Shown: positions 1 to 6,195, numbered from the stretch's first letter. The stretch: DNA of 17,703 nucleotides from Actinomycetota bacterium (GCA_009699665.1 WLNS01000014.1:1-17703), one strand, 5' to 3'. Notes: a model not told the origin generated them from the letters alone. Translations and numbers: made by a program.

Positions 1-241
1 AGAGCGAATCCTGCACATCAAAACCCTGTATCTCGGTCCCGAAGAAATCTTGGTCGCGACAAAGCTGGCGTTTGCCCCCGGCCTTCCCTTCTCCACCGTT
101 GCGAAAAACATCGACACGATTGAAAAACGCATTCGCCAGAGCGTGCCCGATGCCCGAATGATCTACATTGAACCCGACGTTGATCGGGGTGATCCGCACA
201 GCATTTCTACTGATGCTGTGGTGATTAAGGGAACGGACTAG
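1..241 (+). CDS. Cation diffusion facilitator (CDF) efflux transporter, C-terminal fragment
   Basis: Only the last 79 codons are inside the window; the frame is open to the left edge (first full codon at position 2). The fragment reads as the cytoplasmic C-terminal domain of CDF divalent-metal/proton antiporters: a beta strand around LVATKLAF, a helix with a DTIEKRIRQSVPDA-type pattern, and a strand MIYIEPD ending in a short acidic tail. In the family this ferredoxin-like domain follows six membrane helices, dimerises and senses metal (Zn, Mn, Fe or Co). The membrane part is outside the window, so the metal cannot be guessed. The TAG stop at 239-241 shares its last G with the GTG start of the next gene (TAGTG), so the two are probably translationally coupled. 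The family call rests on a short fragment. Confidence 0.72.
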   Translation, partial: ERILHIKTLYLGPEEILVATKLAFAPGLPFSTVAKNIDTIEKRIRQSVPDARMIYIEPDVDRGDPHSISTDAVVIKGTD

Positions 242-945
242 TGCACCGCACAGCTCTCGTCATTCAGCATGACCCCGAGATTCATCTGGGCAACCTGCAC
301 GAGGTGCTCACGGAATCGGGTTATCACGCCCGGGTCGTTGACGCTCGATCATTCGACTTCACGACGGGCACTAAAGACATCGACGTCGTTATTGTGCTCG
401 GCAATGACCACGGCGTCTACGACAAGGCCGAGCACGCCTACATTGCTCGAGAAGAAGCATGGCTCGCCGCCTGGATGCAGCGGGAACGGCCCACGTTGGG
501 CGTCTGCTTTGGGGCACAAATCATGGCGAGTGCCCTCGGCGCAACTGTCTATCGCGGCGAACAGACCGTGATCGGGTTTCGCGATGTCGTTCCTACGGCG
601 GCCGGTAGCGCATCACCCGTGCGCCACTTCGATCGCGTTCCCGTGATGGAGTGGCACGGCGACACGTTCACGCTTCCCGAACAGGCAACCCTGCTTGCTC
701 GTAGTGATGAGTATGCGCACGAGGCTTTCGCCATCGACAACTGGGCGTTAGCCGTTCAGTTTCATCCCGAGACCACGGCAGAGATGCACGAGAAGTGGCT
801 CACCGATGCACCGGATGCTGTGACGGCTGCCGGTTACAACGTGGAGGTTCTTCGTGCCGAGCGCGAACGGCTGAGCGACGCTATGCAGGCGGCGAGTAAG
901 GCTATGCTTCGCGACTGGTTGGCCGGCCTCGAAAAAACTCCGTAA
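241..945 (+). CDS. Class I glutamine amidotransferase (GMP synthase-like stand-alone GATase)
   Basis: This is a 234-residue stand-alone class I (triad) glutamine amidotransferase. The nucleophile Cys89 lies in GVCFGAQ, and the His175/Glu177 pair lies in QFHPE near the C-terminus, so the glutaminase triad is complete. The family releases ammonia from glutamine for a partner enzyme or hydrolyses gamma-glutamyl compounds. No synthetase partner is visible here, so the acceptor is unknown. The domain spans about residues 5-185, followed by a charged helical extension of about 45 residues. GTG at 241 is chosen because it overlaps the upstream TAG by one base, an arrangement typical of translational coupling. 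The 3' end overlaps tadA on the other strand by 44 bases. It is not guaA, because the ATP pyrophosphatase and dimerisation domains are absent. Confidence 0.88.
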   Translation: MHRTALVIQHDPEIHLGNLHEVLTESGYHARVVDARSFDFTTGTKDIDVVIVLGNDHGVYDKAEHAYIAREEAWLAAWMQRERPTLGVCFGAQIMASALGATVYRGEQTVIGFRDVVPTAAGSASPVRHFDRVPVMEWHGDTFTLPEQATLLARSDEYAHEAFAIDNWALAVQFHPETTAEMHEKWLTDAPDAVTAAGYNVEVLRAERERLSDAMQAASKAMLRDWLAGLEKTP

Positions 946-1381
946 GCAAGCTGGCGCACTCCGCGGCGAGCAGCCCCCCGGTGACGTCCGCGCGCTGCGG
1001 CAATCGCCGGTCACGTAAAAGGTCATAGACCGATCCGGCGGCTCCGGCCTTGTCGTCCCAGGCACCAAAAATGACGCGCGGCACCCGCGCAGCCAGTATC
1101 GCGCCGGCGCACATCGCACACGGCTCAAGGGTCACGACCAGGGTGACGTCATCAAGGTGCCAGGTGTCGCGACGGGCGGCGGCCTCGCGCAGAGCTACCA
1201 CTTCGGCGTGAGCCGTGGGGTCACCCGTCAATTCACGCTGATTGCGCCCCCGCGCAATAATCTGTCCGTCTCCATCAACCACGACAGCACCGACGGGCAC
1301 ATCGTCGGTAATTAGCGCAGTGCGAGCCTCGGCAAGAGCGGCCTGCATCCAGACCACAGAATGACCGTGTTGCCCCGTCAT
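902..1381 (-). CDS. tadA: tRNA-specific adenosine deaminase TadA
   Basis: The product has 159 residues, the usual TadA size. It deaminates A34 to inosine in the anticodon of tRNA-Arg(ACG) in the cytoplasm. The zinc site is complete: His58 and catalytic Glu60 in the AHAE motif, and Cys88/Cys91 in PCAMCAG. The N-terminal helix (WMQAALAEAR) and the VPVGAVVV strand are also typical. I chose ATG at 1381 because homology begins there and AAAGGGG sits just upstream on the minus strand. The frame stays open to 1564, but that extension is Arg/Cys-rich, unlike the family, and lies over the opposite leader-peptide region. The 3' end overlaps the amidotransferase gene antisense by 44 bases. Other nucleoside deaminases of this fold are possible but less likely given the motif details. 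Confidence 0.92.
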   Translation of the reverse strand: MTGQHGHSVVWMQAALAEARTALITDDVPVGAVVVDGDGQIIARGRNQRELTGDPTAHAEVVALREAAARRDTWHLDDVTLVVTLEPCAMCAGAILAARVPRVIFGAWDDKAGAAGSVYDLLRDRRLPQRADVTGGLLAAECASLLTEFFRGRPTSREA

Positions 1382-1406
1382 GCACGCCCCTTTCGTTTCG
1401 AGCTCC

Positions 1407-1412
1407 AGCCTA
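1407..1412 (-). promoter_or_regulatory. Possible -10 element for tadA
   Basis: On the minus strand TAGGCT (TANNNT form) lies 25 bases before the tadA ATG, leaving room for a short 5' UTR containing the AAAGGGG ribosome binding site. I find no convincing -35. The 90-base gap between tadA and the divergent leader ORF must carry promoters for both directions. Confidence 0.3.
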
Positions 1413-1458
1413 TGTCGACGGCACGAAAGAAGGCGTTCCTCTCGACTCAGACATGTTC

Positions 1459-1464
1459 TAAACT
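1459..1464 (+). promoter_or_regulatory. -10 element for a leaderless cysteine leader transcript
   Basis: TAAACT (TANNNT) is followed by a 7-base spacer and then GTG at 1472, which opens the frame of the cysteine-rich ORF. This is the spacing expected if transcription begins on the first base of the start codon, making a leaderless mRNA. Leaderless starts are common in actinobacteria. No clear -35 is seen about 17 bases upstream. Confidence 0.5.
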
Positions 1465-1471
1465 TGTTCTC

Positions 1472-1558
1472 GTGACGACACAAGCATTCTCTCCGGCGCC
1501 GACCATCATGGTCGCTCGCGTCGACATGTGCGCGTGTCGAATGTGTTGTTGTTGCTAA
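1472..1558 (+). CDS. Poly-cysteine leader peptide (putative cysteine-responsive attenuator)
   Basis: This is a 28-codon ORF from GTG 1472, or 16 codons from the internal ATG 1508. The last 16 residues are MVARVDMCACRMCCCC, then TAA, so six of the final nine residues are cysteine and four in a row precede the stop. Neither start has a Shine-Dalgarno sequence, but TAAACT lies 7 bases before GTG 1472, which favours a leaderless start there. Actinobacteria, notably mycobacteria, are known to use small, often leaderless ORFs ending in Cys runs upstream of sulfur genes. Ribosome stalling at low Cys-tRNA changes mRNA structure or downstream expression. Here the gene immediately downstream (TTG 1602 or ATG 1623) is a winged-helix regulator. 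Identification as a leader is inferred from composition and position; the peptide itself probably has no function. Confidence 0.7.
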   Translation: MTTQAFSPAPTIMVARVDMCACRMCCCC

Positions 1559-1568
1559 GTCCACACAT
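1541..1568 (+). promoter_or_regulatory. Possible attenuation stem involving the leader Cys codons
   Basis: ATGTGT (1541-1546, the Met-Cys codons of the leader) is complementary to ACACAT at 1563-1568, just after the leader stop. The same hexamer ACACAT recurs at 1619-1624, touching the possible ATG start (1623) of the regulator, so the two pairings would be mutually exclusive. Only six base pairs are involved, so this is suggestive only. Confidence 0.3.
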
Positions 1569-1601
1569 CATCCCTTTCTCGACTTTCTCGGTTTCAACCG
1601 A

Positions 1602-2249
1602 TTGACGAATACGGCATCACACATGACACAGCACAACGAAACTCCTGAGGATTTCTCCGAAGCCCGGCAACCGAGAGGCTTTGCGCTCTATGTCGGTATC
1701 GACGAGGCGAAGGCTGCCGCGAATGGAATCGACCTTCCCCGGCTGGTTGAGGCCCTCAAAACCCTGGCGACGCAGCTCGCTCCGGATGCAGAAACCTACG
1801 CTGCGGTCGCCCTCGCGCCAGAATCAACCGCGGGCCGCGACGTTGACGTGGTGCGCCTGGCCCTGCACGAGCCGGCCGCCGTGGCCCGTGTTCGCGGGGA
1901 CAAGCCCAAACGAGTGGCAGCTGTGGTGGTCGACTTCTCTCGTAAGCGCGTTGTCATCGACGGCGAACAGGCCGCACTGACCTACAAGGAGTTTGAACTG
2001 CTGCAGTACCTCGTGGTGAACAAGAACGAAACGGTGTCGCGCAACGAATTGATCACGTCACTGTGGGTTGCCGGCGAAGAAGACATCCCGAATGATCGAA
2101 CAATCGATGTGCACGTGCGCCGCCTGCGGTCAAAACTTGGTCGGTTCGAAGACATTGTGCGCACCGTTCGGGGCATCGGTTACCGGTTTGACACCCACGC
2201 CGACGTGCTGATTTTGCACGCCAGTGCTCCCAGTCCCGACCTCTTCTAA
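1602..2249 (+). CDS. Orphan OmpR/PhoB-type winged-helix DNA-binding regulator (no receiver domain)
   Basis: The product is a 215-residue cytoplasmic DNA-binding protein. Residues about 105-200 form a full OmpR/PhoB effector domain: the LTYKEFELLQYL helix, the SRNELITSLW segment, a recognition helix with TIDVHVRRLRSKLG, and the wing ending RTVRGIGYRF. The first about 100 residues do not resemble a receiver domain: there is no acidic pocket, phospho-Asp or conserved Lys. They form a small mixed alpha/beta segment (ALYVGIDEAKAAANGID and onward) that I cannot assign, so phosphorylation by a histidine kinase is unlikely. The start is unresolved: TTG 1602 is the first in frame and ATG 1623 is the alternative; neither has a Shine-Dalgarno sequence. 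It lies 43 bases after a poly-Cys leader ORF, which suggests its expression follows cysteine supply. Its targets are unknown. Confidence 0.85.
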   Translation: MTNTASHMTQHNETPEDFSEARQPRGFALYVGIDEAKAAANGIDLPRLVEALKTLATQLAPDAETYAAVALAPESTAGRDVDVVRLALHEPAAVARVRGDKPKRVAAVVVDFSRKRVVIDGEQAALTYKEFELLQYLVVNKNETVSRNELITSLWVAGEEDIPNDRTIDVHVRRLRSKLGRFEDIVRTVRGIGYRFDTHADVLILHASAPSPDLF

Positions 2250-2314
2250 AGAAATCTTTTTTGTGCGTCTCATGAGAAAAAGTGCAAAACCTCTTCCCAC
2301 CGTTACCATTTCGT

Positions 2315-2320
2315 TATATT
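2315..2320 (+). promoter_or_regulatory. Possible -10 element upstream of the photolyase gene
   Basis: TATATT stands out in an AT-rich patch of the 202-base gap between the winged-helix gene and the photolyase gene. A transcript from here would have a 5' UTR of about 125 bases containing the 2388-2418 hairpin. The -35 region is not convincing. Confidence 0.35.
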
Positions 2321-2387
2321 CTGACAGCACACGATTTCTCATTGAGTGCCGTGTTGTGATTGCTCTCTTGGTGTTAGCGAGAATGAC

Positions 2388-2418
2388 GGGTCGGTTACGT
2401 AGCCTCTGTAACCGGCCC
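2388..2418 (+). terminator. Eleven-base-pair hairpin between the winged-helix gene and the photolyase gene
   Basis: Arms 2388-2398 and 2408-2418 pair over 11 base pairs with one G-T wobble and a 9-base loop. There is no T-run after it. It lies 139 bases past the regulator stop and 34 bases before the photolyase start. It may be an actinobacterial-style terminator without a U-tract, or a 5' UTR structure of the photolyase mRNA. Confidence 0.45.
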
Positions 2419-2437
2419 ATCGTTCTGCCCGGTGCTC

Positions 2438-2443
2438 TATCGT
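2438..2443 (+). promoter_or_regulatory. Possible -10 element for a leaderless photolyase transcript
   Basis: TATCGT (TANNNT) lies 8 bases before the photolyase ATG (2452), which has no Shine-Dalgarno sequence. The spacing fits a leaderless start but no -35 is evident. It is an alternative to the TATATT candidate at 2315. Confidence 0.3.
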
Positions 2444-2451
2444 GACTCATC

Positions 2452-3927
2452 ATGAGTGTTAAGTCATCGGACCGTGAATCATCCGGTCGACCTGCGACGC
2501 AGAGCCCCAGCGTCGTCTGGCTGCGTGACGATCTGCGGGTGGCCGACAACCCGGCCCTGGCCGCCGCGGTCGATCGTGGCCAGCCAATCGTTTTTGTGTA
2601 TATCTGGGACGAGGTCTCGACGGGAATACGTCCCCTCGGAGGTGCCAGCAAGTGGTGGTTGCACCACAGTCTCGACCGCCTCTCAACCCGATTGACGCGT
2701 CTGGGATCGCGGCTCGTTTTGCGCCGCGGTGCTGCCCATGATGTGATTCGCGACCTGCTGCGCGAGACGGGCGCAACGGCCATCTATTGGAATCGGCGCT
2801 ACGGTGGCGCTGAGCGAGACGTGGATGCGGCAATCAAGGAGTACGCGCGGGCCGCGGGGCTCGAAGCGCACAGCTTTCAGGCCAGCCTTCTCGTCGAGCC
2901 GTGGACCATACGCACCGGGGGTGGAACGCCCTATACGGTCTTTACGCCGTTTTGGAAGGCCTTCCTGGCGCGCGCCGAACCGCCTCGCGCACCCCTCGAT
3001 GCCCCGAAAGCGCTGCCGGCAGGTTTGGCAGACGACATCGCGAGTGACCGACTCGACTCGTGGAACCTGCTTCCGCAACATCCCGACTGGTCTGCCGGAC
3101 TTGCCGCGCGCTGGAATCCGGGCGAGCAATCTGCTCACGACCAACTCGAGCGTTTCGTCGAAGCCCGTCTCGGGCGATACGCCGACGAAAGGGATGTCCC
3201 CGCCGAATTCGTCACGAGCGAGCTCTCGCCCCACCTGCGCTTCGGAGAAATCAGCCCGTTTCAGATTTGGCACCGCGTCGATCAGATTCGGCGTACCGCC
3301 AACGCCGAGATGTCCCGCAATATGTCCAAGTTCCTGGCCGAAGTCGGATGGCGCGAGTTCAGCTACAACCTCTTGTTTCACTGGCCCGATATCGCGACGC
3401 GCAACTTCGATCGCCGATTTGACGGATTCCCGTGGGCGCCCCCCGATCCGCAGGTGTTGTCAGCCTGGCAAGACGGTCGCACCGGCGTGCCCCTTGTCGA
3501 CGCCGGAATGCGCGAACTCTGGCAAACCGGTTACATGCACAACCGCGTTCGCATGGTGGCCGCGTCGTTCTTAATCAAGAACCTGCTGATTGACTGGCGC
3601 ATTGGCGAACAGTGGTTTTGGGACACGCTCGTTGACGCAGATCCCGCCAGTAACGCAGCGAGTTGGCAGTGGGTTGCCGGCTGTGGAGCCGACGCCGCCC
3701 CCTACTTTCGGGTGTTCAACCCGGTGCTGCAAGCCGAAAAGTTTGACCCCAAACGCCTCTACCTGCGTCGCTACCTCGGTGCCTTTGATGGCGCTGATGC
3801 CGACGCCTATCCCGAACCCATCGTTGAGCTGGCCAACGCACGCACCCGAGCGCTCGAAGCCTTCGCCGAAGTATCGAGTCTGCCCCGCGACATTGCGCCC
3901 CCGACCGAATTCGGCGCGCAACAGTGA
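2452..3927 (+). CDS. phrB: Deoxyribodipyrimidine photolyase (class I CPD photolyase)
   Basis: This 491-residue flavoprotein uses blue light to split cyclobutane pyrimidine dimers. The N-terminal antenna-binding alpha/beta domain spans about residues 20-150 (VVWLRDDLRVADNPAL). The C-terminal FAD-binding helical domain spans about 210-480. By alignment with the E. coli enzyme, the electron-transfer tryptophan chain appears complete: W328 (FPWAPP), W382 (DWRIGE) and W405 (first W of WQW). W300 (GWREF) and W407 match substrate-contacting tryptophans. The DAAPYFRVFNP signature is intact and the length is normal. There is no Shine-Dalgarno sequence before ATG 2452, so a leaderless start is possible. 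The next gene is convergent. A cryptochrome or (6-4)-type role is less likely given the class I pattern. Confidence 0.93.
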   Translation: MSVKSSDRESSGRPATQSPSVVWLRDDLRVADNPALAAAVDRGQPIVFVYIWDEVSTGIRPLGGASKWWLHHSLDRLSTRLTRLGSRLVLRRGAAHDVIRDLLRETGATAIYWNRRYGGAERDVDAAIKEYARAAGLEAHSFQASLLVEPWTIRTGGGTPYTVFTPFWKAFLARAEPPRAPLDAPKALPAGLADDIASDRLDSWNLLPQHPDWSAGLAARWNPGEQSAHDQLERFVEARLGRYADERDVPAEFVTSELSPHLRFGEISPFQIWHRVDQIRRTANAEMSRNMSKFLAEVGWREFSYNLLFHWPDIATRNFDRRFDGFPWAPPDPQVLSAWQDGRTGVPLVDAGMRELWQTGYMHNRVRMVAASFLIKNLLIDWRIGEQWFWDTLVDADPASNAASWQWVAGCGADAAPYFRVFNPVLQAEKFDPKRLYLRRYLGAFDGADADAYPEPIVELANARTRALEAFAEVSSLPRDIAPPTEFGAQQ

Positions 3928-3963
3928 GCCGACGAAGTCGTCGTCACAGTGACACGCCCTGCG

Positions 3964-4464
3964 CTAGAACGCTCGCGTAAAGGGCAGGGGCTTGCGCATG
4001 CGAATCAGCAAGAGCAGGGGAATGAGCACATAGGGCAGGTTGAAAGCCAGGAATCCCAGCGGGTTGGGCGTGCGCCACTGTGCTTCACCGAAGAACTCGA
4101 CGCCAAAGACGACCACTCCGGTGATTCCGGCGATAAGGGTCGCGTAGATGACCGCGGGCAGCTGAATCCAGTTGCGCGCCGTGATGAGGGCATAGACCAA
4201 GACGACATAGAACGGCGCATAAACAAACGCCGACAGCCCGGTCACAAATCGCATCCAGACCGGTGGGTTCAAGAAGAGCGGATCATTGACAGACGCATAG
4301 GCGTAGTTCCACTGCGCCAAGATGTTCGTTGAGTCAGCAGACTGCACGATTCCGAGCGTGGGAACCGCGTCACTGATGACACACGACACAAAGGCCCAGC
4401 AGAAGAAGACGATAAATACGTAGTCAAAACCGCGGCGACGAAGAGGCAGGTTGGATTTAGTCAC
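3964..4464 (-). CDS. EXPERA / TMEM97-like four-helix membrane protein
   Basis: A protein of 166 residues from GTG 4464 (177 from ATG 4497). It has four hydrophobic helices in the order typical of the EXPERA superfamily (TMEM97/sigma-2 receptor and emopamil-binding proteins): FDYVFIVFFCWAF, VTGLSAFVYAPFYVVLVYAL, IYATLIAGITGVVVFG and NLPYVLIPLLLLIRM. Between helices 1 and 2 are the family-like DPLFLNPPVWMR segment and, after helix 2, WIQLPAVIY. Eukaryotic members bind sterols or isomerise them; the role of bacterial ones is not established, so I assign no reaction. I favour GTG 4464 because homology begins just after it and TACGAT lies 7 bases upstream, fitting a leaderless mRNA; neither start has a Shine-Dalgarno sequence. 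It converges with the photolyase gene 36 bases away. Family assignment is by pattern only. Confidence 0.75.
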   Translation of the reverse strand: MTKSNLPLRRRGFDYVFIVFFCWAFVSCVISDAVPTLGIVQSADSTNILAQWNYAYASVNDPLFLNPPVWMRFVTGLSAFVYAPFYVVLVYALITARNWIQLPAVIYATLIAGITGVVVFGVEFFGEAQWRTPNPLGFLAFNLPYVLIPLLLLIRMRKPLPFTRAF

Positions 4465-4471
4465 GAAGCAA

Positions 4472-4477
4472 ATCGTA
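4472..4477 (-). promoter_or_regulatory. Possible -10 element for a leaderless EXPERA-protein transcript
   Basis: On the minus strand TACGAT (TANNNT) is followed by exactly 7 bases and then GTG 4464. This is the same geometry as at the cysteine leader ORF (1459-1472). No clear -35. Confidence 0.35.
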
Positions 4478-4645
4478 GGGGTAAAAGGGGATGACATGGG
4501 AGAAATTCGCCCGGCAGTCGGCACGCCACCACAGCGGGGCTCTAACACTGCCCGAACATCGTGCACAGAATACCTGCGCGCGAAGGCAAGTGCTGTGCAC
4601 CATCGTCGCCGGCACGTCATCGTCACTTGCGGGTATCGTGGACAA

Positions 4646-4651
4646 CATAAT
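4646..4651 (+). promoter_or_regulatory. Possible -10 element for the aldehyde dehydrogenase gene
   Basis: CATAAT lies 20 bases before the ALDH ATG. A start about 7 bases downstream would give a short 5' UTR that still contains the full AAGGAGG ribosome binding site. The -35 is weak. Confidence 0.3.
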
Positions 4652-4658
4652 CCGTCTC

Positions 4659-4665
4659 AAGGAGG
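4659..4665 (+). promoter_or_regulatory. Near-perfect ribosome binding site of the ALDH gene
   Basis: AAGGAGG sits 6 bases before ATG 4672 and matches the anti-Shine-Dalgarno sequence fully. It fixes the start and stands out because several neighbours have no recognisable ribosome binding site. It suggests high expression of the dehydrogenase. Confidence 0.8.
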
Positions 4666-4671
4666 AGATTC

Positions 4672-6078
4672 ATGGACACCCTAGAGAGCCTGCTCGCCGC
4701 CATCGCACCCACGGGAGCATCGCGCGACATCCTCAACCCTGCAAACGGCAATCTTGTTGCCAAGGTCGCTGTCGACACCGTCGACGATCTCGAGAAGGCC
4801 ATCGCGGCCGCTACGAAGGCTCAAGTCTCGTGGGCCGCCCTCGGCCACGAAAAGCGCAGCGCCCTCATGATGAAGGCTGCCGACGCCATCGAGGCTCACG
4901 CCGAGCCTCTCGCCCAGCTTCTCTCGCGCGAGCAGGGCAAGCCGCTCAACGGCCCGAACGCCCGCTTCGAAATTGGTGGCGCCGCCGCCTGGATGCGCGC
5001 CTCAGCCGCCACGCCGCTCGAGACCGAGACGGTCGTCGACGACGAGAGCGGTCACGCCGAGATGACATACAAGCCCATCGGGCTCGTAGCCGCCATTGGG
5101 CCCTGGAACTGGCCAGCGATGATTACCGTGTGGCAGGTCGCGCCCGCCATTCGCATGGGTAACGCCGTCATCGTCAAGCCCTCTGAGTTCACTCCGCTCA
5201 TTGTGACCGCGCTCGTCGCTGTCATCAACACCGTTCTGCCTGCAGGTATCGTCACCGTGATCAGCGGTGACCGCGAAGTGGGAGCGGCCCTCTCGGGTCA
5301 CCCCGCCATCGGCAAGGTCATGTTCACGGGTTCGACGGCCACAGGTAAGGCAATCATTCGCAGCTCGGCCGACACCGTCAAGCGCCTGACGCTTGAGCTC
5401 GGTGGCAATGACGCCGGTATCGTTCTGCCCGACGTTGACCCCAAGGCCATCGCCGAGGGGCTCTTCTGGGGCGCCTTCATCAACACCGGACAAACGTGTG
5501 CCGCTCTCAAGCGCCTCTACGTTCACGAATCAATCGCCGACGACGTGGTGCGTGAGCTGGCCGCTGTTGCTGCCGCCATGCCCATGGGCGAGGGTATCGA
5601 CGAGAACAACGTGCTCGGTCCGCTTCAGAACAAGAAGCAGTTCGACATCGTGGCCGATCTCGTCGAGAAGGCCAAGAAGGGTGGCGGAAAGGTTGTCATG
5701 GGCGGCAACCCCGACCCCGACCAGAAGGGCTTCTTCTACCCCACCACGATCGTCGACGAGCTGTCGAACGACAACGCGTTGGTTCAGATTGAGCAGTTCG
5801 GTCCCGCTCTGCCCGTGATTCGCTACAGCGACCTCGAGCAGGCTATTGAGTGGGCCAACGGCGTCGACGTAGGTCTGGGAGCCTCGGTCTGGTCGGCCGA
5901 TGCCGGCAAGGCTCGCGAAGTGGCCTCCCGCCTTGTTTCCGGCACCGTCTGGATCAACTCACACGGTGGCGTGCACCCCATGATTCCCTTTGGCGGTGCC
6001 AAGCAGTCGGGTTACGGTCTCGAGTTCGGCGTTGAGGGGCTCAAGTCCCTGGGCGTGCCGCAGGTGATCAACGGCTAG
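4672..6078 (+). CDS. NAD(P)-dependent aldehyde dehydrogenase family protein
   Basis: A 468-residue cytosolic enzyme oxidising an aldehyde to a carboxylic acid with NAD(P). The N-terminal cofactor domain includes IGPWNWP (about residues 142-148), KPSE, and FTGSTATG near 215-222. The catalytic residues are present: general base Glu242 in LELGGNDAG and nucleophile Cys276 in NTGQTCAALKR. A second conserved Glu lies in EQFGPALP. The length is normal. The start is fixed by AAGGAGG 6 bases upstream. Codon use is strongly biased (CTC, AAG, GTC, GCC), as in well-expressed genes, and the gene stands alone, ending in a strong hairpin at 6096-6134. The physiological substrate cannot be told from sequence. 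A class III aminotransferase with similar codon use lies about 5 kb away, which could mean amine degradation, but that link is speculative. Confidence 0.92.
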   Translation: MDTLESLLAAIAPTGASRDILNPANGNLVAKVAVDTVDDLEKAIAAATKAQVSWAALGHEKRSALMMKAADAIEAHAEPLAQLLSREQGKPLNGPNARFEIGGAAAWMRASAATPLETETVVDDESGHAEMTYKPIGLVAAIGPWNWPAMITVWQVAPAIRMGNAVIVKPSEFTPLIVTALVAVINTVLPAGIVTVISGDREVGAALSGHPAIGKVMFTGSTATGKAIIRSSADTVKRLTLELGGNDAGIVLPDVDPKAIAEGLFWGAFINTGQTCAALKRLYVHESIADDVVRELAAVAAAMPMGEGIDENNVLGPLQNKKQFDIVADLVEKAKKGGGKVVMGGNPDPDQKGFFYPTTIVDELSNDNALVQIEQFGPALPVIRYSDLEQAIEWANGVDVGLGASVWSADAGKAREVASRLVSGTVWINSHGGVHPMIPFGGAKQSGYGLEFGVEGLKSLGVPQVING

Positions 6079-6095
6079 CTCCGTTCAACACATCA

Positions 6096-6134
6096 CGAAG
6101 GGCGTCCCCGGTTTCTGATCGGGGGCGCCCTTCG
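6096..6134 (+). terminator. Strong terminator hairpin after the ALDH gene
   Basis: Arms 6096-6110 and 6120-6134 pair over 15 base pairs with a single G-T wobble, enclosing a 9-base loop. It begins 18 bases after the ALDH stop. The trailing bases are only weakly T-rich. It separates ALDH from the glycosyltransferase gene starting at 6196. Confidence 0.85.
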
Positions 6135-6161
6135 TTCATGAGACACAGTCCTTCGGCACCC

Positions 6162-6167
6162 TAGAAT
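6162..6167 (+). promoter_or_regulatory. Possible -10 element of the GT2/GT4 glycosyltransferase gene
   Basis: TAGAAT lies 34 bases before ATG 6196 and 28 bases after the upstream terminator. It would give a 5' UTR of about 22 bases carrying the GAGGAG ribosome binding site (6184-6189). The -35 is not clear. Confidence 0.35.
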
Positions 6168-6195
6168 TAAGCCAACGACCGGCGAGGAGCGAGAC

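Noticed and set aside
1361..1558. 65-codon frame from ATG 1361 that includes the Cys-rich end
   Set aside because: The first half runs antisense over the tadA start and has no promoter or ribosome binding site. The conserved-looking part is only the Cys-rich end, so the shorter GTG 1472 (or ATG 1508) version is preferred.
1382..1564. N-terminal extension of tadA to 1564
   Set aside because: The extension is rich in Arg and Cys, does not resemble TadA, and lies opposite the cysteine leader. A good ribosome binding site precedes ATG 1381 instead.
1588..1601. TCGGT/ACCGA mini-hairpin before the winged-helix gene as an attenuator terminator
   Set aside because: Only five base pairs with a 4-base loop and no T-run after it, so too weak to call a terminator alone.
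2224..2445. 73-codon frame in the gap before the photolyase gene
   Set aside because: It begins inside the regulator gene, has unremarkable composition, no ribosome binding site, and crosses the 2388-2418 hairpin. Most likely chance.
2804..3574. Long 256-codon frame inside the photolyase gene
   Set aside because: It is a shifted-frame shadow of GC-rich coding sequence, Arg/Pro/Ser-rich and without any recognisable fold; the photolyase frame is clearly the real one.
3931..3953. Short inverted repeats between the photolyase and EXPERA genes
   Set aside because: GACGA/TCGTC and GTCAC/GTGAC are 5-base arms with 1-2 base loops, too small to form a terminator; they could be chance in GC-rich DNA.
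4491..5162. 223-codon frame across the ALDH start
   Set aside because: Very Arg/His-rich shadow translation; ALDH with its perfect ribosome binding site explains this stretch.
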